DNA of 64,000 nt from NCBI GenBank assembly GCA_018713145.1, contig DVFP01000027.1, positions 1 through 64,000 on the forward strand. The letters are read 5' to 3'. Every line of letters starts with the position of its first letter. Position 1 is the stretch's first letter. The notes under the pieces were generated by a model. It saw only the letters and a list, made by a program, of their open reading frames with translations. It was not told the origin of the DNA and made no database searches. The stretch is from Candidatus Scybalocola faecavium (GTDB lineage: Bacteria; Bacillota; Clostridia; Lachnospirales; Lachnospiraceae). The translations under genes and the position numbers were made by a program. Positions 17,675 to 27,551 of the stretch are shown here, piece after piece.

Positions 17675-18801
17675 GCATTTTTATTTCCCCGGCCAAAGCC
17701 AGCGAAATGCTGATGATGGCCCTGTCTAAAAATAAAGGCCCCGGCCCCATGGTCTGTTTGGCTGAAACGATCATGGGGAATCCGGTGGCTGTAAGCGATA
17801 TGAGCCTGACTGTCCTTTATGCCTCAGACACTATGCCGGTTTCCAATTCCAGACGGTCTCCGGTGAAAAATGTCCAAAGTGTTACGACCCGTCTGAAAGT
17901 CCACGGGCAGATGGTCGGCTATTTAATCGTTCTCCCCCTCAACCATTCCCTTGGGGAGAGTGATATGGAAAAACTTTCCCTGGTCCGCAGGGCCATGGAG
18001 ACAGAACTTGGGAAAAACACATCCGTGCTTTTTACCCCTCCAAGTCCCGGTGAAACTACTTTGAAAAATCTTTTGTCCGGTCAGGAAAATCCTCTGCAAA
18101 ATAATGCAGATCTGACGATCAGCCTTGGGATCAATAAAAATGCCCGGCTTTATGTCATCGTTTTTCAAATTCCAGGCTCCGGCGCCGACACCCTTCCCCT
18201 TATGACCATCCGCCAGGAACTATCCCGGCTGTGTCAGGCCCGGCTCACAGTGATTTTTGACAACAGCATTGTCTGCCTGCGCCAGGGGGAACTTTTTCGG
18301 GAACCGGTCCTTGATCCCCCGCCCCGGCCTCTTTTAGATTATCTGAAAAAATATGCCATTATCGGCGGAATCAGCACCTGCTTTTTTCAGGTCAGGGATC
18401 TGGGGCGCCACTATAGTCAGGCTGTGGATACGATCAGGTATTTTAAAGGCAAAAAAGGCTGGGGCCTGTACCGATACGAAAGCGCTGCTGTATTTATTTA
18501 CCTGGAGCGCCATAAAAATGCCGGACTTGGGCAAAAATACTGTCATCCCGGGGCGATCGCCCTGTCTCGCTATGACCGGGATCATCGAACGGATTATACA
18601 GGTATTTTAAAAATTTACACGGAAAGCGGGAAAAATGCCCAGGTTACCGCATCAAAAGCCGGTGTGAGCAAGGCTACCATTTACCGGATTCTTGACCGGA
18701 TACGGCATATCACCGGCCAAAATATGGAAACCCCTCAGTCGCTGTTTAACTTATATTTTTCCATAATGCTCATGGAAGCCCAAGGAGGATATGATGCATA
18801 A
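17671..18801 (+). CDS. PucR-type transcriptional regulator 2
   Basis: A 376-residue regulator, distantly similar in plan to its upstream neighbour: an N-terminal sensor-like region (about 1-110), a middle GGDEF-like-remnant region of the CdaR type (about 120-270), and a C-terminal HTH (VTASKAGVSKATIYRILDRI). It overlaps the preceding gene by 4 nt and the response regulator by 8-11 nt, so all three are translationally coupled. The two regulators may act as a pair; this is inference. Confidence 0.75.
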   Translation: MSIFISPAKASEMLMMALSKNKGPGPMVCLAETIMGNPVAVSDMSLTVLYASDTMPVSNSRRSPVKNVQSVTTRLKVHGQMVGYLIVLPLNHSLGESDMEKLSLVRRAMETELGKNTSVLFTPPSPGETTLKNLLSGQENPLQNNADLTISLGINKNARLYVIVFQIPGSGADTLPLMTIRQELSRLCQARLTVIFDNSIVCLRQGELFREPVLDPPPRPLLDYLKKYAIIGGISTCFFQVRDLGRHYSQAVDTIRYFKGKKGWGLYRYESAAVFIYLERHKNAGLGQKYCHPGAIALSRYDRDHRTDYTGILKIYTESGKNAQVTASKAGVSKATIYRILDRIRHITGQNMETPQSLFNLYFSIMLMEAQGGYDA

Positions 18802-19465
18802 AATATTTATTGTTGAAGATGATACCGTAATTGCCTCTGCTATTGCAGAGCATTTAAAAAACTGGGGATGCAGCGTGCGGTGCGCCGCGGATTTTCAAAA
18901 TATCCTGGCAGAATTTGCCGATTACTCCCCCTCCCTTGTGCTCCTGGATATTTCCCTGCCATTTTTTAACGGGTTCCACTGGTGCAGTGAGATCCGTAAG
19001 GTGTCCAAGGTGCCTATTATGTTTATTTCCTCAGCCTCTGATAATTTTAATATCATTATGGCCATGAACATGGGCGGAGACGACTTTATCGCCAAACCTT
19101 TTGATATGAATGTGCTTACAGCCAAGGTATTGGCAATTTTGCGAAGAACCTATGATTTTGGCACCTCCGCCGGACTTTTGGAACATAAAGGCGCCATATT
19201 AAATACCGGCGATGCCACTTTAACCTATAATGACGCGAAAATCGAGCTGACTAAAAATGACTACCGGATCCTGCTCACCCTCATGGAAAATAAAGGTAAG
19301 GTCATCAGCCGGGACACATTAATGACCCGCCTTTGGGAAACCGATTGCTATGTAGATGAAAACACCCTGACTGTAAATATGACCCGGCTTCGTAAGAAGC
19401 TGGAGGCCTGCGGGCTGAAGGATTTTATCCAGACCAAAAAGGGTATTGGCTATATTATTGAATAA
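18794..19465 (+). CDS. OmpR-family response regulator (BceR-like)
   Basis: A 223-residue two-component response regulator. The receiver domain (about 1-115) has acidic residues EDD near position 8-10, the phospho-acceptor Asp in LVLLDISLPFFNG, and the Lys in FIAKPFD. A C-terminal winged-helix DNA-binding domain (about 125-222) ends with RLRKKLEACG and KGIGYII. ATG 18794 is favoured because AAGGAGG is 5 nt upstream; an ATG one codon earlier is too close. It is followed by its kinase and a Bce-type transporter, as in antimicrobial-peptide sensing modules. Confidence 0.92.
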   Translation: MHKIFIVEDDTVIASAIAEHLKNWGCSVRCAADFQNILAEFADYSPSLVLLDISLPFFNGFHWCSEIRKVSKVPIMFISSASDNFNIIMAMNMGGDDFIAKPFDMNVLTAKVLAILRRTYDFGTSAGLLEHKGAILNTGDATLTYNDAKIELTKNDYRILLTLMENKGKVISRDTLMTRLWETDCYVDENTLTVNMTRLRKKLEACGLKDFIQTKKGIGYIIE

Positions 19466-19485
19466 AATAGTGGGAGATGATCCTT

Positions 19486-20505
19486 ATGAAAAAACGCCGC
19501 TTTTTCCTGCTTCTTGAATATATGAAAACCTGCAGAACCGTTATCCTTACCGCTTTAGGCGCCACTGCCATTGCCGCAGTGATCTTTTACCTTTATGATC
19601 TTCCTCTGGAGGCTGTGGCCTATGCCTTTCTTTTGTGCTTTATCCTTTGTTTTATAGTATGGACCCGTTCCTTTCTCCAGTTTTGCAGGACGCACAAAAA
19701 TTTGATGGATGTTAAAGAGCGGATCACTACAGAACTTAATGAATGGCCTGTCGGCGCGTCTCTCCTTGAAAGAGATTATCAGGAGATCATTACCGCTCTT
19801 CATGAGCACTGCCAGGCCATTATTGCAAAAAATGACAGCAGCCGCACGGAAATGATGGACTATTATACTATGTGGGCCCACCAGATCAAAACCCCTATTG
19901 CTGCTATGAACCTTCTTCTTACACGGGAAGATTCTCCGGAAAATGCCGCCCTTGGCGCCGAACTTTTTAAGATCGAACAGTATGTGGACATGGTTTTATC
20001 CTATCTGCGTCTTGACAGTGATTCCACGGATTTTATCATCGCCCCCTGCTCTCTTATAAAAATCGTCCGGGAATGTATCCGCAAGTATGCCCGGATCTTT
20101 GTAATGAAAAAGATCCGGCTAAACTTTAATGAGGAAGAATTTTATGTCCTTACCGATGAAAAATGGCTGTCCTTTGTCATTGAACAGATCCTGTCCAATG
20201 CCCTAAAATACACAAAAACCGGAAGCATTACCATCCGCATCGATCCCTCCCGTCCATCGCTCATCATCCAGGATACCGGCATGGGCATCCGCCCGGAAGA
20301 CCTTCCCCGGATCTTTGAAAAAGGCTTTACCGGCTACAACGGCCGTTCCGGTCAAAAGTCAACCGGTCTTGGTCTGTATTTGTGCCGAAGGATCCTGACC
20401 AAGCTTTCCCACACCATAGACATCACCTCCGTTCCCGGACAGGGGACCACTGTGTCTATCGGATTGGATACTTACAAAAACGTAAGGTTCCCCCGGGAAA
20501 TGTAA
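19486..20505 (+). CDS. intramembrane-sensing histidine kinase (BceS-like)
   Basis: A 339-residue kinase with two closely spaced TM helices (about 14-33 and 37-58) and almost no extracellular loop, the hallmark of Bce-type kinases that sense through their transporter. The H-box is WAHQIKTPIAAMNLL, the N-box EQILSNALKYTKTG, and the G boxes DTGMGIRPEDL and STGLGLYLCRRIL. ATG 19486 is preferred because GGGAGA is about 8 nt upstream; an earlier ATG (19477) abuts that site. It lies 20 nt after the response regulator. Confidence 0.92.
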   Translation: MKKRRFFLLLEYMKTCRTVILTALGATAIAAVIFYLYDLPLEAVAYAFLLCFILCFIVWTRSFLQFCRTHKNLMDVKERITTELNEWPVGASLLERDYQEIITALHEHCQAIIAKNDSSRTEMMDYYTMWAHQIKTPIAAMNLLLTREDSPENAALGAELFKIEQYVDMVLSYLRLDSDSTDFIIAPCSLIKIVRECIRKYARIFVMKKIRLNFNEEEFYVLTDEKWLSFVIEQILSNALKYTKTGSITIRIDPSRPSLIIQDTGMGIRPEDLPRIFEKGFTGYNGRSGQKSTGLGLYLCRRILTKLSHTIDITSVPGQGTTVSIGLDTYKNVRFPREM

Positions 20506-20682
20506 GCCAGACTTATGGCTCGCCTTTCCCCCTTTTGCTATACTTTCCATTGTAGCAGGCCGGTGCCAAATGCCGCCGGACCGGCGCGGGCGCAAAAGCT
20601 TTTGACGGCGATGGCAGCCCCGGATCCGGCCCTTCCCGGCATCGGTGCCTGCTGCAAAATATTTCGTATATGAGGTGAACCT
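20506..20682. other. GC-rich spacer before the Bce-type transporter
   Basis: No gene seen. This 177-bp gap is the only long break inside the operon and is the expected site for a response-regulator-dependent promoter. I could not identify a convincing operator or consensus promoter by eye. Confidence 0.3.
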
Positions 20683-21492
20683 ATGACCATTCTTGAAGTA
20701 AATAATCTGAAAAAAATCTATACGACCCGGTTTGGGAGCCAGCAGGTCCAGGCATTAAAAAATGTCTCTTTTTCCGTTGAAGCGGGAGAGTTTGTGGCCA
20801 TTATGGGGGAATCCGGCTCAGGCAAGACTACCCTTTTAAATATCCTAGCTGCTTTAGACCGGCCTACCAGCGGGGAAGTGCTGTTAAATGGAAAAAACAT
20901 CGTAAAGATCCGGGAAAAGGAGATTTCCGCTTTCCGGAGGGATAATCTTGGCTTTGTATTCCAGGATTTTAATCTTTTGGATACTTTTTCCCTAAAGGAT
21001 AATATTTTCCTGCCCCTGGTCCTGTCCCGCACCCCCTACGCTCAAATGGAGCAGCGCCTTGCTCCCATTGCCCGGCGTCTGGAGATTGAAGAAATCTTAA
21101 ATAAATTTCCCTATGAGGTTTCCGGCGGCCAAAAACAGCGGACTGCCGTAGCCCGGGCTCTGATCACGAACCCGGCTCTGATCCTGGCCGATGAACCTAC
21201 AGGAGCCCTGGATTCCCGCTCTTCAGACAGTCTTTTAAAGCTTTTTGAGGACATTAATGCCTCCGGCCAGACCATCCTGATGGTCACCCATAGCACTAAC
21301 GCCGCCTGCCATGCCAAGCGGGTACTGTTTATTAAAGACGGGGAGGTCTTCCACCAGATTTACCGGGCCGGGCAAAGCTATGAGTCCATGTATCAGAAGA
21401 TTGCCGATACCCTGACACTGATCGCCACCGGCGGGGCCCGAAAGCTTATGAGCTTTGGAGAAAACAGGACAGGCGGTGAGCATCATGCGTAG
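20683..21492 (+). CDS. ABC transporter ATP-binding protein (BceA-like)
   Basis: A 269-residue ATPase with Walker A GESGSGKTTLL, Q-loop VFQDFNLLD, ABC signature VSGGQKQRTAVARAL, Walker B ALILADEPTGALD and the switch His in MVTHS. Sequence type and neighbours match the MacB/BceA class that partners an FtsX-like permease and extracts antimicrobial peptides from the membrane or lipid II cycle intermediates. The gene overlaps the permease start by 8 nt. Confidence 0.93.
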   Translation: MTILEVNNLKKIYTTRFGSQQVQALKNVSFSVEAGEFVAIMGESGSGKTTLLNILAALDRPTSGEVLLNGKNIVKIREKEISAFRRDNLGFVFQDFNLLDTFSLKDNIFLPLVLSRTPYAQMEQRLAPIARRLEIEEILNKFPYEVSGGQKQRTAVARALITNPALILADEPTGALDSRSSDSLLKLFEDINASGQTILMVTHSTNAACHAKRVLFIKDGEVFHQIYRAGQSYESMYQKIADTLTLIATGGARKLMSFGENRTGGEHHA

Positions 21493-23482
21493 TCTTTTTT
21501 ATCCCAAGCTGGCCTGGCAGAACCTTGGAAAAAACCGGCGCAGCTATATTTCCTATATGATCACCTGCGTGATCACTATTGCCATGTTTTATATTATTTC
21601 CGCCCTGGCCCAGGCAAGCCAGCTGGATCAGCTTTACGGTATTGCAGAAATCCGGTTCTTTCTTCAATACGGCCAGTGGATCATCGGCATTTTTGCCGTG
21701 ATCTTTCTGTTTTACACTCACAGCTTTATTGTTAAGCGGCGGAAAAAAGAGTTTGGCCTTTATAATATCCTTGGCATGGAAAAAAGGCATATTGCCCTGG
21801 TGCTCCTTTATGAAACCTTATACTGTGCCGGGATCACCATCCTCCTTGGACTGTTTTTTGGCGTGGTTTTATACCGGGCAGCCCTGCTTTTGCTTATGAA
21901 GCTTCTGCATACAGCCCCGGAAATTTCCGGAGGGTGGATCTTTTTCCCCAGTATCCGGCTGACGATCCTGTTTTTCCTTATGATCTTTGCCCTGACCTTT
22001 TTAAATACCCTGCGCCAGATCCGCATTGCCAGCCCCATTGAGCTGCTGAAAGGTTCAAATGTAGGGGAAAAAGAGCCTAAAGCCAGGATACTTATGGTCA
22101 TTGCCGGGCTTTTGTGCCTTGGCGGCGGTTACTATATTTCTGTTACAGCCACAGAGCCCCTTCAAACTGTGGCCCTGTTTTTCCTGGCCGTGATCCTTGT
22201 GGTCGTAGGAACTTACCTTTTATTTACTTCCATTACCATTGCCGTCCTTAAGCTGCTGAGAAAAAACAAAAAGTATTATTATAAGCCCAACCACTTTACC
22301 TTTATTTCCGGCATGCTCTACCGGATGAAACAAAACGCCGTGGGACTGGCCAATATTTGTATCCTGTCCACCATGGTCCTTGTGATGATCTCCACATCCT
22401 TCCTGCTGTACTTAAGCATTGGGGACCAGCAGCGGACCAATTACCCGAGAAATATCCTGGTAGATGTTTCTTCCATTAACCTGGAGGATGTGCCTGCTGT
22501 AGAGGAATATATTGACGGGATCGTAAAAGAACAGCAGATCCAGACAAAAGATCTTCAGTGTTTTTCCGAAACTTCCCTTATGGTCCTAAAAGACGGAAAC
22601 CATTTTTACGGCAGCAATGAAACAAGCCTTTACACCAACTCCACATCATGGCTTTTACTTTTTCTCCCCCTGGAGGATTATAACCGGATCACCGGAGATT
22701 CCCTGACTTTGGAAAATGCCAATGATATTTATATTTGTCCCTTAAAAGAAACCATCAGCGATGGGTCTTTGATCATGGATACCACCCAGCTTAATGTTAA
22801 AGGTACTTTAGACGAGTTTGAAATCGCTGACAGCGCCTCAAAATATATGGTCAATACCTGCTACATTATTGCCAAAGACCGGTCGGCTATCCGGGACATG
22901 ACCCAATCCATCGGCGAAGTGTACGGACTATTTAACACTTACTTTTATACCTTTGACCTGGATGGAGATGACAAGGCTCAGATCGCTGTTAAAGATCAGC
23001 TCCATGAAGCCATTTTTAACAGCAGCAATGCTCCTGCCCAGATCACCGGCTATGTTTCCTGCGTGGCGGAATCTACCGCAGGTTACTACCAGCTTTATGG
23101 CGGACTGCTGTTTATCGGCCTCTTTTTAGGCATCCTGTTTTTAATGGCCACGGTACTGATCATTTATTACAAGCAGATGACCGAAGGCTATGAGGACCGG
23201 GAGCGGTTCCAGATCATGCAGAAGGTCGGTATGAGCCGCAAAGAGGTGAAAAGCACCATCACCACCCAAGTGCTTTCCGTCTTTTTCCTGCCCCTGGCTG
23301 TAGCCTGCATCCATACCGGCTTTGCCTTCCCCATTATTTCCCGCCTTCTGGCCCTGCTGCAAATGTTTAATACCACCTTGTTCATTATAGGGCTTATCTG
23401 TACCATTGGGGTATTTGCTTTATTTTACACGATTATTTACATGATTACCGCCAGACTGTATTATAAAATCGTTTCCGTATAA
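21485..23482 (+). CDS. FtsX-like ABC permease (BceB-like)
   Basis: A 665-residue permease with about ten TM segments: four in the first 240 residues (including the FtsX domain), then a pair, a large extracellular domain (about 330-540), and a C-terminal FtsX group. This is the BceB plan, in which the external domain binds the peptide-lipid complex and signals to the kinase. The start MRSLFYPKLAWQN at 21485 follows GGTGAGC and matches family N termini; an upstream ATG at 21455 lies inside the ATPase gene. It ends the operon at a strong terminator. Confidence 0.92.
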   Translation: MRSLFYPKLAWQNLGKNRRSYISYMITCVITIAMFYIISALAQASQLDQLYGIAEIRFFLQYGQWIIGIFAVIFLFYTHSFIVKRRKKEFGLYNILGMEKRHIALVLLYETLYCAGITILLGLFFGVVLYRAALLLLMKLLHTAPEISGGWIFFPSIRLTILFFLMIFALTFLNTLRQIRIASPIELLKGSNVGEKEPKARILMVIAGLLCLGGGYYISVTATEPLQTVALFFLAVILVVVGTYLLFTSITIAVLKLLRKNKKYYYKPNHFTFISGMLYRMKQNAVGLANICILSTMVLVMISTSFLLYLSIGDQQRTNYPRNILVDVSSINLEDVPAVEEYIDGIVKEQQIQTKDLQCFSETSLMVLKDGNHFYGSNETSLYTNSTSWLLLFLPLEDYNRITGDSLTLENANDIYICPLKETISDGSLIMDTTQLNVKGTLDEFEIADSASKYMVNTCYIIAKDRSAIRDMTQSIGEVYGLFNTYFYTFDLDGDDKAQIAVKDQLHEAIFNSSNAPAQITGYVSCVAESTAGYYQLYGGLLFIGLFLGILFLMATVLIIYYKQMTEGYEDRERFQIMQKVGMSRKEVKSTITTQVLSVFFLPLAVACIHTGFAFPIISRLLALLQMFNTTLFIIGLICTIGVFALFYTIIYMITARLYYKIVSV

Positions 23483-23487
23483 AACAT

Positions 23488-23546
23488 ATAACAAAAAAAC
23501 CATGACCGGCATGGCTTGACTGTGCCGGTCATGGTTTTTTGTTATG
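23488..23546 (+). terminator. intrinsic terminator of the Bce operon
   Basis: Stem ACCATGACCGGCA (23499-23511) with TGCCGGTCATGGT (23523-23535), flanked by A and T runs so that it can act on both strands. Confidence 0.9.
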
Positions 23547-23560
23547 TTATTGTTCTCATG

Positions 23561-23583
23561 AGTTGCCCGACAAATGGGCATGA
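23561..23583 (+). repeat. dispersed repeat A, partial copy
   Basis: AGTTGCCCGACAAATGGGCA and the next three bases match the first third of repeat A (5374-5442). It lies just after the Bce terminator. Confidence 0.6.
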
Positions 23584-23605
23584 TACCGGGGCGCACCCTC
23601 TTGTA

Positions 23606-24208
23606 TCACTTAATGGGGATTCCTTTAAAGATCTTCAGCAAAAGGAAAGCCGAGATCCACGCCGGACCGGAAAGGCCCAGCAAAAGGAATAGTCCGAAAG
23701 TTACAGGAAAATAGCTGACAATGAAAAATGACCCAATATTGATCACACCTAAAGCCAACGTATAGGGCAGGTGCAGTATAGCTGTCAGCACGGCATTTTT
23801 TATGGTCGTCTTTACTGTATTGATAAAATAGGCTTCCATGGGAAAGGCATAAATGACGATCAAAAATATAAAGATCCCCACCGCCAGCACCAGGATCTGG
23901 AGGATGTCCGCCATTCCTTGTATACCGGAAAAGATCCGGTAGTCTAAAAACAGCAGAAGAGCCAATATGAGCACAATAAGCCAGATGATGGTCGATTGTT
24001 TGAAGTTTTCCTTAAATGCCTTAAAAAAGTCCCGGTATAAATAGCCTTCCCTGTTTTTCCTCATACGGAAAATACAAGTATACATAGCTGTCAGAGCCGC
24101 CCCTCCGGTGATCACCGGGATGCAGCACAGCAGCGCCATTACATTGATCATTACCAGGTCTCCCACTCTTGCCAGAGCCCGCATGAGCCTGCTGTCATAA
24201 CGAAACAT
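23606..24208 (-). CDS. DUF624 (YesL-like) membrane protein
   Basis: A 200-residue protein with about five hydrophobic segments and the DUF624 N-terminal pattern MFRYDSRLMRALARVGDL. DUF624/YesL proteins accompany sugar ABC importers and glycosidases in Firmicutes; their role is unknown. ATG 24208 gives the family-typical start, while a TTG four codons earlier overlaps the GH65 gene. It is the last gene of the decaying sugar operon and itself looks intact. Confidence 0.85.
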   Translation of the reverse strand: MFRYDSRLMRALARVGDLVMINVMALLCCIPVITGGAALTAMYTCIFRMRKNREGYLYRDFFKAFKENFKQSTIIWLIVLILALLLFLDYRIFSGIQGMADILQILVLAVGIFIFLIVIYAFPMEAYFINTVKTTIKNAVLTAILHLPYTLALGVINIGSFFIVSYFPVTFGLFLLLGLSGPAWISAFLLLKIFKGIPIK

Positions 24209-24212
24209 CTTA

Positions 24213-25484
24213 TTAACCAACCTTTACAAAAGTATTTTCTCCGGAAGCGACCACCGCCATCTTTCGGCCGATCTCCACCTCCACCGGAGGACCTTCATTA
24301 AAGATTTCCATCCGGTCCGGATAGATCGACACCTTCATCCGGCTGCCACGCCAGCACAGAGGGAAACATAGCTTCTGCCACGCCTCAGGCAAACTGGGAC
24401 GGATCCGCAGGTGATCTCCCCCAATGCGCACGCCGCCAAAGCCCATGACCACATCCTGCCATATGCCGCCCATATTGGCGCTGTGGATTCCGGCATCCGA
24501 AGAGGACATTTCCTGGCCCAGATCCGTTGCCCCGGCCTTGACAAACATATCGTAGGCATCTGCCTTAAGGCCGATGTCGCTGGCGATCACGCTGTGGATG
24601 GCCCTGGACAGGGACGAGTCGTGCAAAGTCCTTGCCTCATAGTAATAGTAATTTTTCTCCTTTAATTCCTCGCTGACAATATCTTCCATCTGATAGATCA
24701 GCTCTACCACATCCGCCTGTTTGCCTGCCTGGCAGTGCTGGATCTCCTCTGTAGAATAATCCAGGAACAAGGTGCCTACCACAGGAGCGGCCTTGTATTT
24801 TGCCAGATCGATCTGGCGCAGGTCAAAATAACCGTCAAACTGAGGAATAATCCCGGTCTTTTCATCCGGTTTTGGAAGATATAAAAGCTTTCTCTTTTCA
24901 AGGATCTGGGATTTTAACGCCTCAAGATCTGTCAATCCGGACAGGCGCTTATAAATCTCAGGCTTTTCGGTCTTTAACTCATCAATGCATTTTACTGCCA
25001 GATCCATATTGTAGGCAGCCATATAATTGGTGTAAGCGTTATTATCCACATGCTCCTTATATTCATCCGGCCCGATCACATCCCGGATCTCATACCGGTC
25101 ATGCTCCGGGATCCACTCCAGACGGCTGTTCCAGAATCGGGCCGTTTCCAGGATCATTTCATAACCGCAGCGGTCCATAAAATCCTGATCCTTTGTCGTC
25201 ACATAATAATTCCACAAAGCATAAATAATGTCTGATGTTATGTGGAGCTCAATGAGTCCGGTGTGGCAGTACATAGGCTCGCCGGTGTGGACATTGACGC
25301 CTACAATATCCCTTTTTGTTTTTACATAATCCTCTTCCAGAGAATTTCTCAGGCCAAGATACCCATTTCCCTGAGCAAATATAGCCTCGCACTTTCCCGT
25401 ATGCTCCGGATCAAACCGCGTCTCCTCAATGATCCAGTTTTTCTCCGGGCCCATTCCCCGGTCATAATTCAAGTTGTCCCCCAT
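24213..25484 (-). pseudogene. GH65 sugar phosphorylase/hydrolase with large internal deletion
   Basis: Glycoside hydrolase family 65 (maltose/kojibiose/trehalose phosphorylase type) proteins are normally about 750-800 residues; this frame has 423. Residues 1-58 match the N terminus (FDPEHTGKCEAIFAQGNGYLG, shortened here, then LRNSLEEDYVKTKRD). From about residue 65 the frame jumps to the second half of the catalytic barrel (GLIELHITSDIIYALWNYY, ETARFWNSRLEW, IGPDEYKEHVDN). Most of the N-terminal sugar-binding domain, the linker and the first part of the barrel are missing, about 300-350 residues, with the frame kept (junction near 25290-25310). A good AGGTAACTT-type site precedes the ATG, so a shortened protein could be made, but activity is unlikely. 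Confidence 0.82.
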
Positions 25485-25544
25485 AAGTTACCTCCTTTCG
25501 GCCACGCTTTTGGCCATGCAGGCCCCCTTGCGGGGCTGCCTCCT

Positions 25545-26384
25545 TTAGCCTTTTACGCCGGAAGATGCTACAGACTGCTGTACCTGCTCCTGGGCGCAGC
25601 AGTAAACGATGATCGCCGGCACAACAACCACAGTCAGGGCTGCAAACATTTTCGTGTAGTCGTAAGACAAAGACTGGTTGAAAAACTGGAGCGCCACCGG
25701 CAAGGTCCGGTTGCTCTCGGAAGAAATAAGCAGGGCAGCGTAAAAGTATTCATTCCAGTTTCCCAAAAACATTAAGATTCCCGCAGTGGATAAGCCGGAT
25801 TTTGCCAAAGGAAGATCCACTCTGAAAAAAGTCTTGAAAAATCCCGCCCCGTCAATCGTCGCCGCTTCATCCAGCTCCTTTGGAATTGCCATAAAGGCAG
25901 ATCTTAAAATAAAGATGGACATGGCAATACCGCTTCCCAGATAAACCAGTGTCAAACCGGTAAGGGTATTGTAAAGCCCCATGGAATTGATCATGGAGAA
26001 AATAGGCTGAGCTTTGGCATGTCCCGGTACCAGCATTGTAATCGTAAAAAGCACGAACAACAGCGTCCGTCCGGGGAACTTAAACCGGGCCAGCACATAG
26101 GCGGCCATGGAAAAGCACAGCAATGAAACGACTGTAGAGATCACGGATACAATGATGGAATTCCTGAAATAAAGCAGGAAATCATACTGTTCAAACAGGT
26201 ACTTATAGGCCTCCACACCTACAGACAAGCCGCTGGGCAGGGTAAATGCCCCTTCCAGGATCTCCGCGTTGGTCTTAAAGGAGGACAGGATCACCCACAC
26301 AATGGGAAACGCGCTCAGGACAATAACGACCAGCTCCACACCATATAAAAGGATCTGAGTCAATATCTTTTTTATGATCTTCAT
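25545..26384 (-). CDS. carbohydrate ABC transporter permease (MalG type)
   Basis: A 279-residue inner-membrane permease with about six TM helices and the EAA loop KELDEAATIDGAGFFKTFF (about residue 185) that contacts the ATPase. It is the MalG-class half of a CUT1 sugar importer. AAGGAGG precedes the ATG. It is intact, yet its partner permease and the binding protein upstream are damaged, and no ATPase is encoded here, as usual for systems sharing an MsmK-type ATPase. Confidence 0.88.
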   Translation of the reverse strand: MKIIKKILTQILLYGVELVVIVLSAFPIVWVILSSFKTNAEILEGAFTLPSGLSVGVEAYKYLFEQYDFLLYFRNSIIVSVISTVVSLLCFSMAAYVLARFKFPGRTLLFVLFTITMLVPGHAKAQPIFSMINSMGLYNTLTGLTLVYLGSGIAMSIFILRSAFMAIPKELDEAATIDGAGFFKTFFRVDLPLAKSGLSTAGILMFLGNWNEYFYAALLISSESNRTLPVALQFFNQSLSYDYTKMFAALTVVVVPAIIVYCCAQEQVQQSVASSGVKG

Positions 26385-26399
26385 ACTCTCAGCACCTCC

Positions 26400-27293
26400 T
26401 TAATATATGGAATCATTCATCCGGAACGCCCGGTTAATGATCAGCATAACGATCAGGCCAAAAACAAACATAACCACACCGATAGCATTGGCGAAGCCAT
26501 AATTATAATCTGTAATAGCACGAACTAACAGCACAGATAAACTCATGGTATCATCTCCCGGTCCTCCGGCAGTGGTCAGAGCAATAGCCTCATACATAGA
26601 GATACGTGATGTAATGGAACACAGCATGGATGTACCGATGGAAATACGGCACAGAGGCAGCTGGATATAACGGACAAGCTGCCAGCCACTGGCTCCATCC
26701 AGTCTTGCGGCCTCCAGAAGAGAATCGGGAATAGCCATCAGGTCATTTAATACGATCAGGGTAACGATGACCGCATAAAACAGCCACGTAAAGGTTACCG
26801 CCCAAAAGGCATAGGGAGACTGGTAAAACCACTGGACGGAAAAATCCTTATCGATCACACGGATGGCTTCATTTAAAATACCCATCTGGTCATTAAAAAT
26901 AAAACGGTAGATCAGAGCCCATGCAGCGGCTGAAATAATGTTGGGGATCATAAATACAGACCGGGTAAACTTTCAGCCTTTGGGTTTTTTATAAAGAACA
27001 AATGCGGTCAGCACACCAAAACCGACATGAAGGGTCATGGCAATAATGGACCACAGCACCAGGTTCCTCATGGATGCCGCGGCGGCACTGTTGGTCACAA
27101 GCCTTACATAATTCCGCACGCCATTAAAGGTCGGCGAGTTAAATCCATCCCATTTCGTAAAGGATGTGTACAGCATGGTAGCAATAGGCTGTACATAGAA
27201 CATAACAAAAATCACTACAGTTGGCAGGAGGAACAGATAGATCCATTTAAAGTTCTTCCGTTCCAGCTTTCCGTAACGAAACTTCTTTTTCAC
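26400..27293 (-). pseudogene. carbohydrate ABC permease (MalF type) broken by an in-frame TGA
   Basis: Two frame-matched pieces form one normal MalF-class permease: residues 1 to about 106 (27293 down to 26976), then a TGA at 26975-26973, then the rest to 26400 with the EAA loop LLEAARLDGASGWQLV. Across the stop the reading is KKPKG-stop-KFTRSVFMIPN, where relatives have Trp, so TGG to TGA is the likely single change. An ATG 22 codons below the stop could restart the C-terminal 183 residues, but without the first two or three helices. GTG 27293 is the likely start. Confidence 0.85.
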
Positions 27294-27551
27294 GATGTCA
27301 CCTTCCAATCTCCATCCATGTTTACATGTATTGGCTTTTCAGGGCGTTTTTTGCCCACCGGAGGATACCCTCTTAAGGTCCCTGCCGGGAAATACATGTC
27401 TGTACTAAGATCAAATGCCGGGAATACTCCATCCCCGGCATCTGATCATCCGGCAGTCCACTGCGCCTGATGGCCGGCAACGGACGGGACTGCCTGTACA
27501 TATTCCGTTAATTAATCATTTTTATCCTGATGTTTTCTGACTCTAACTTTA

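Noticed and set aside
26973..26975. TGA read as selenocysteine or tryptophan
   Set aside because: The position is a membrane-loop Trp in relatives, no selenoprotein motif or stem-loop was seen, and TGA serves as a normal stop in many genes here.
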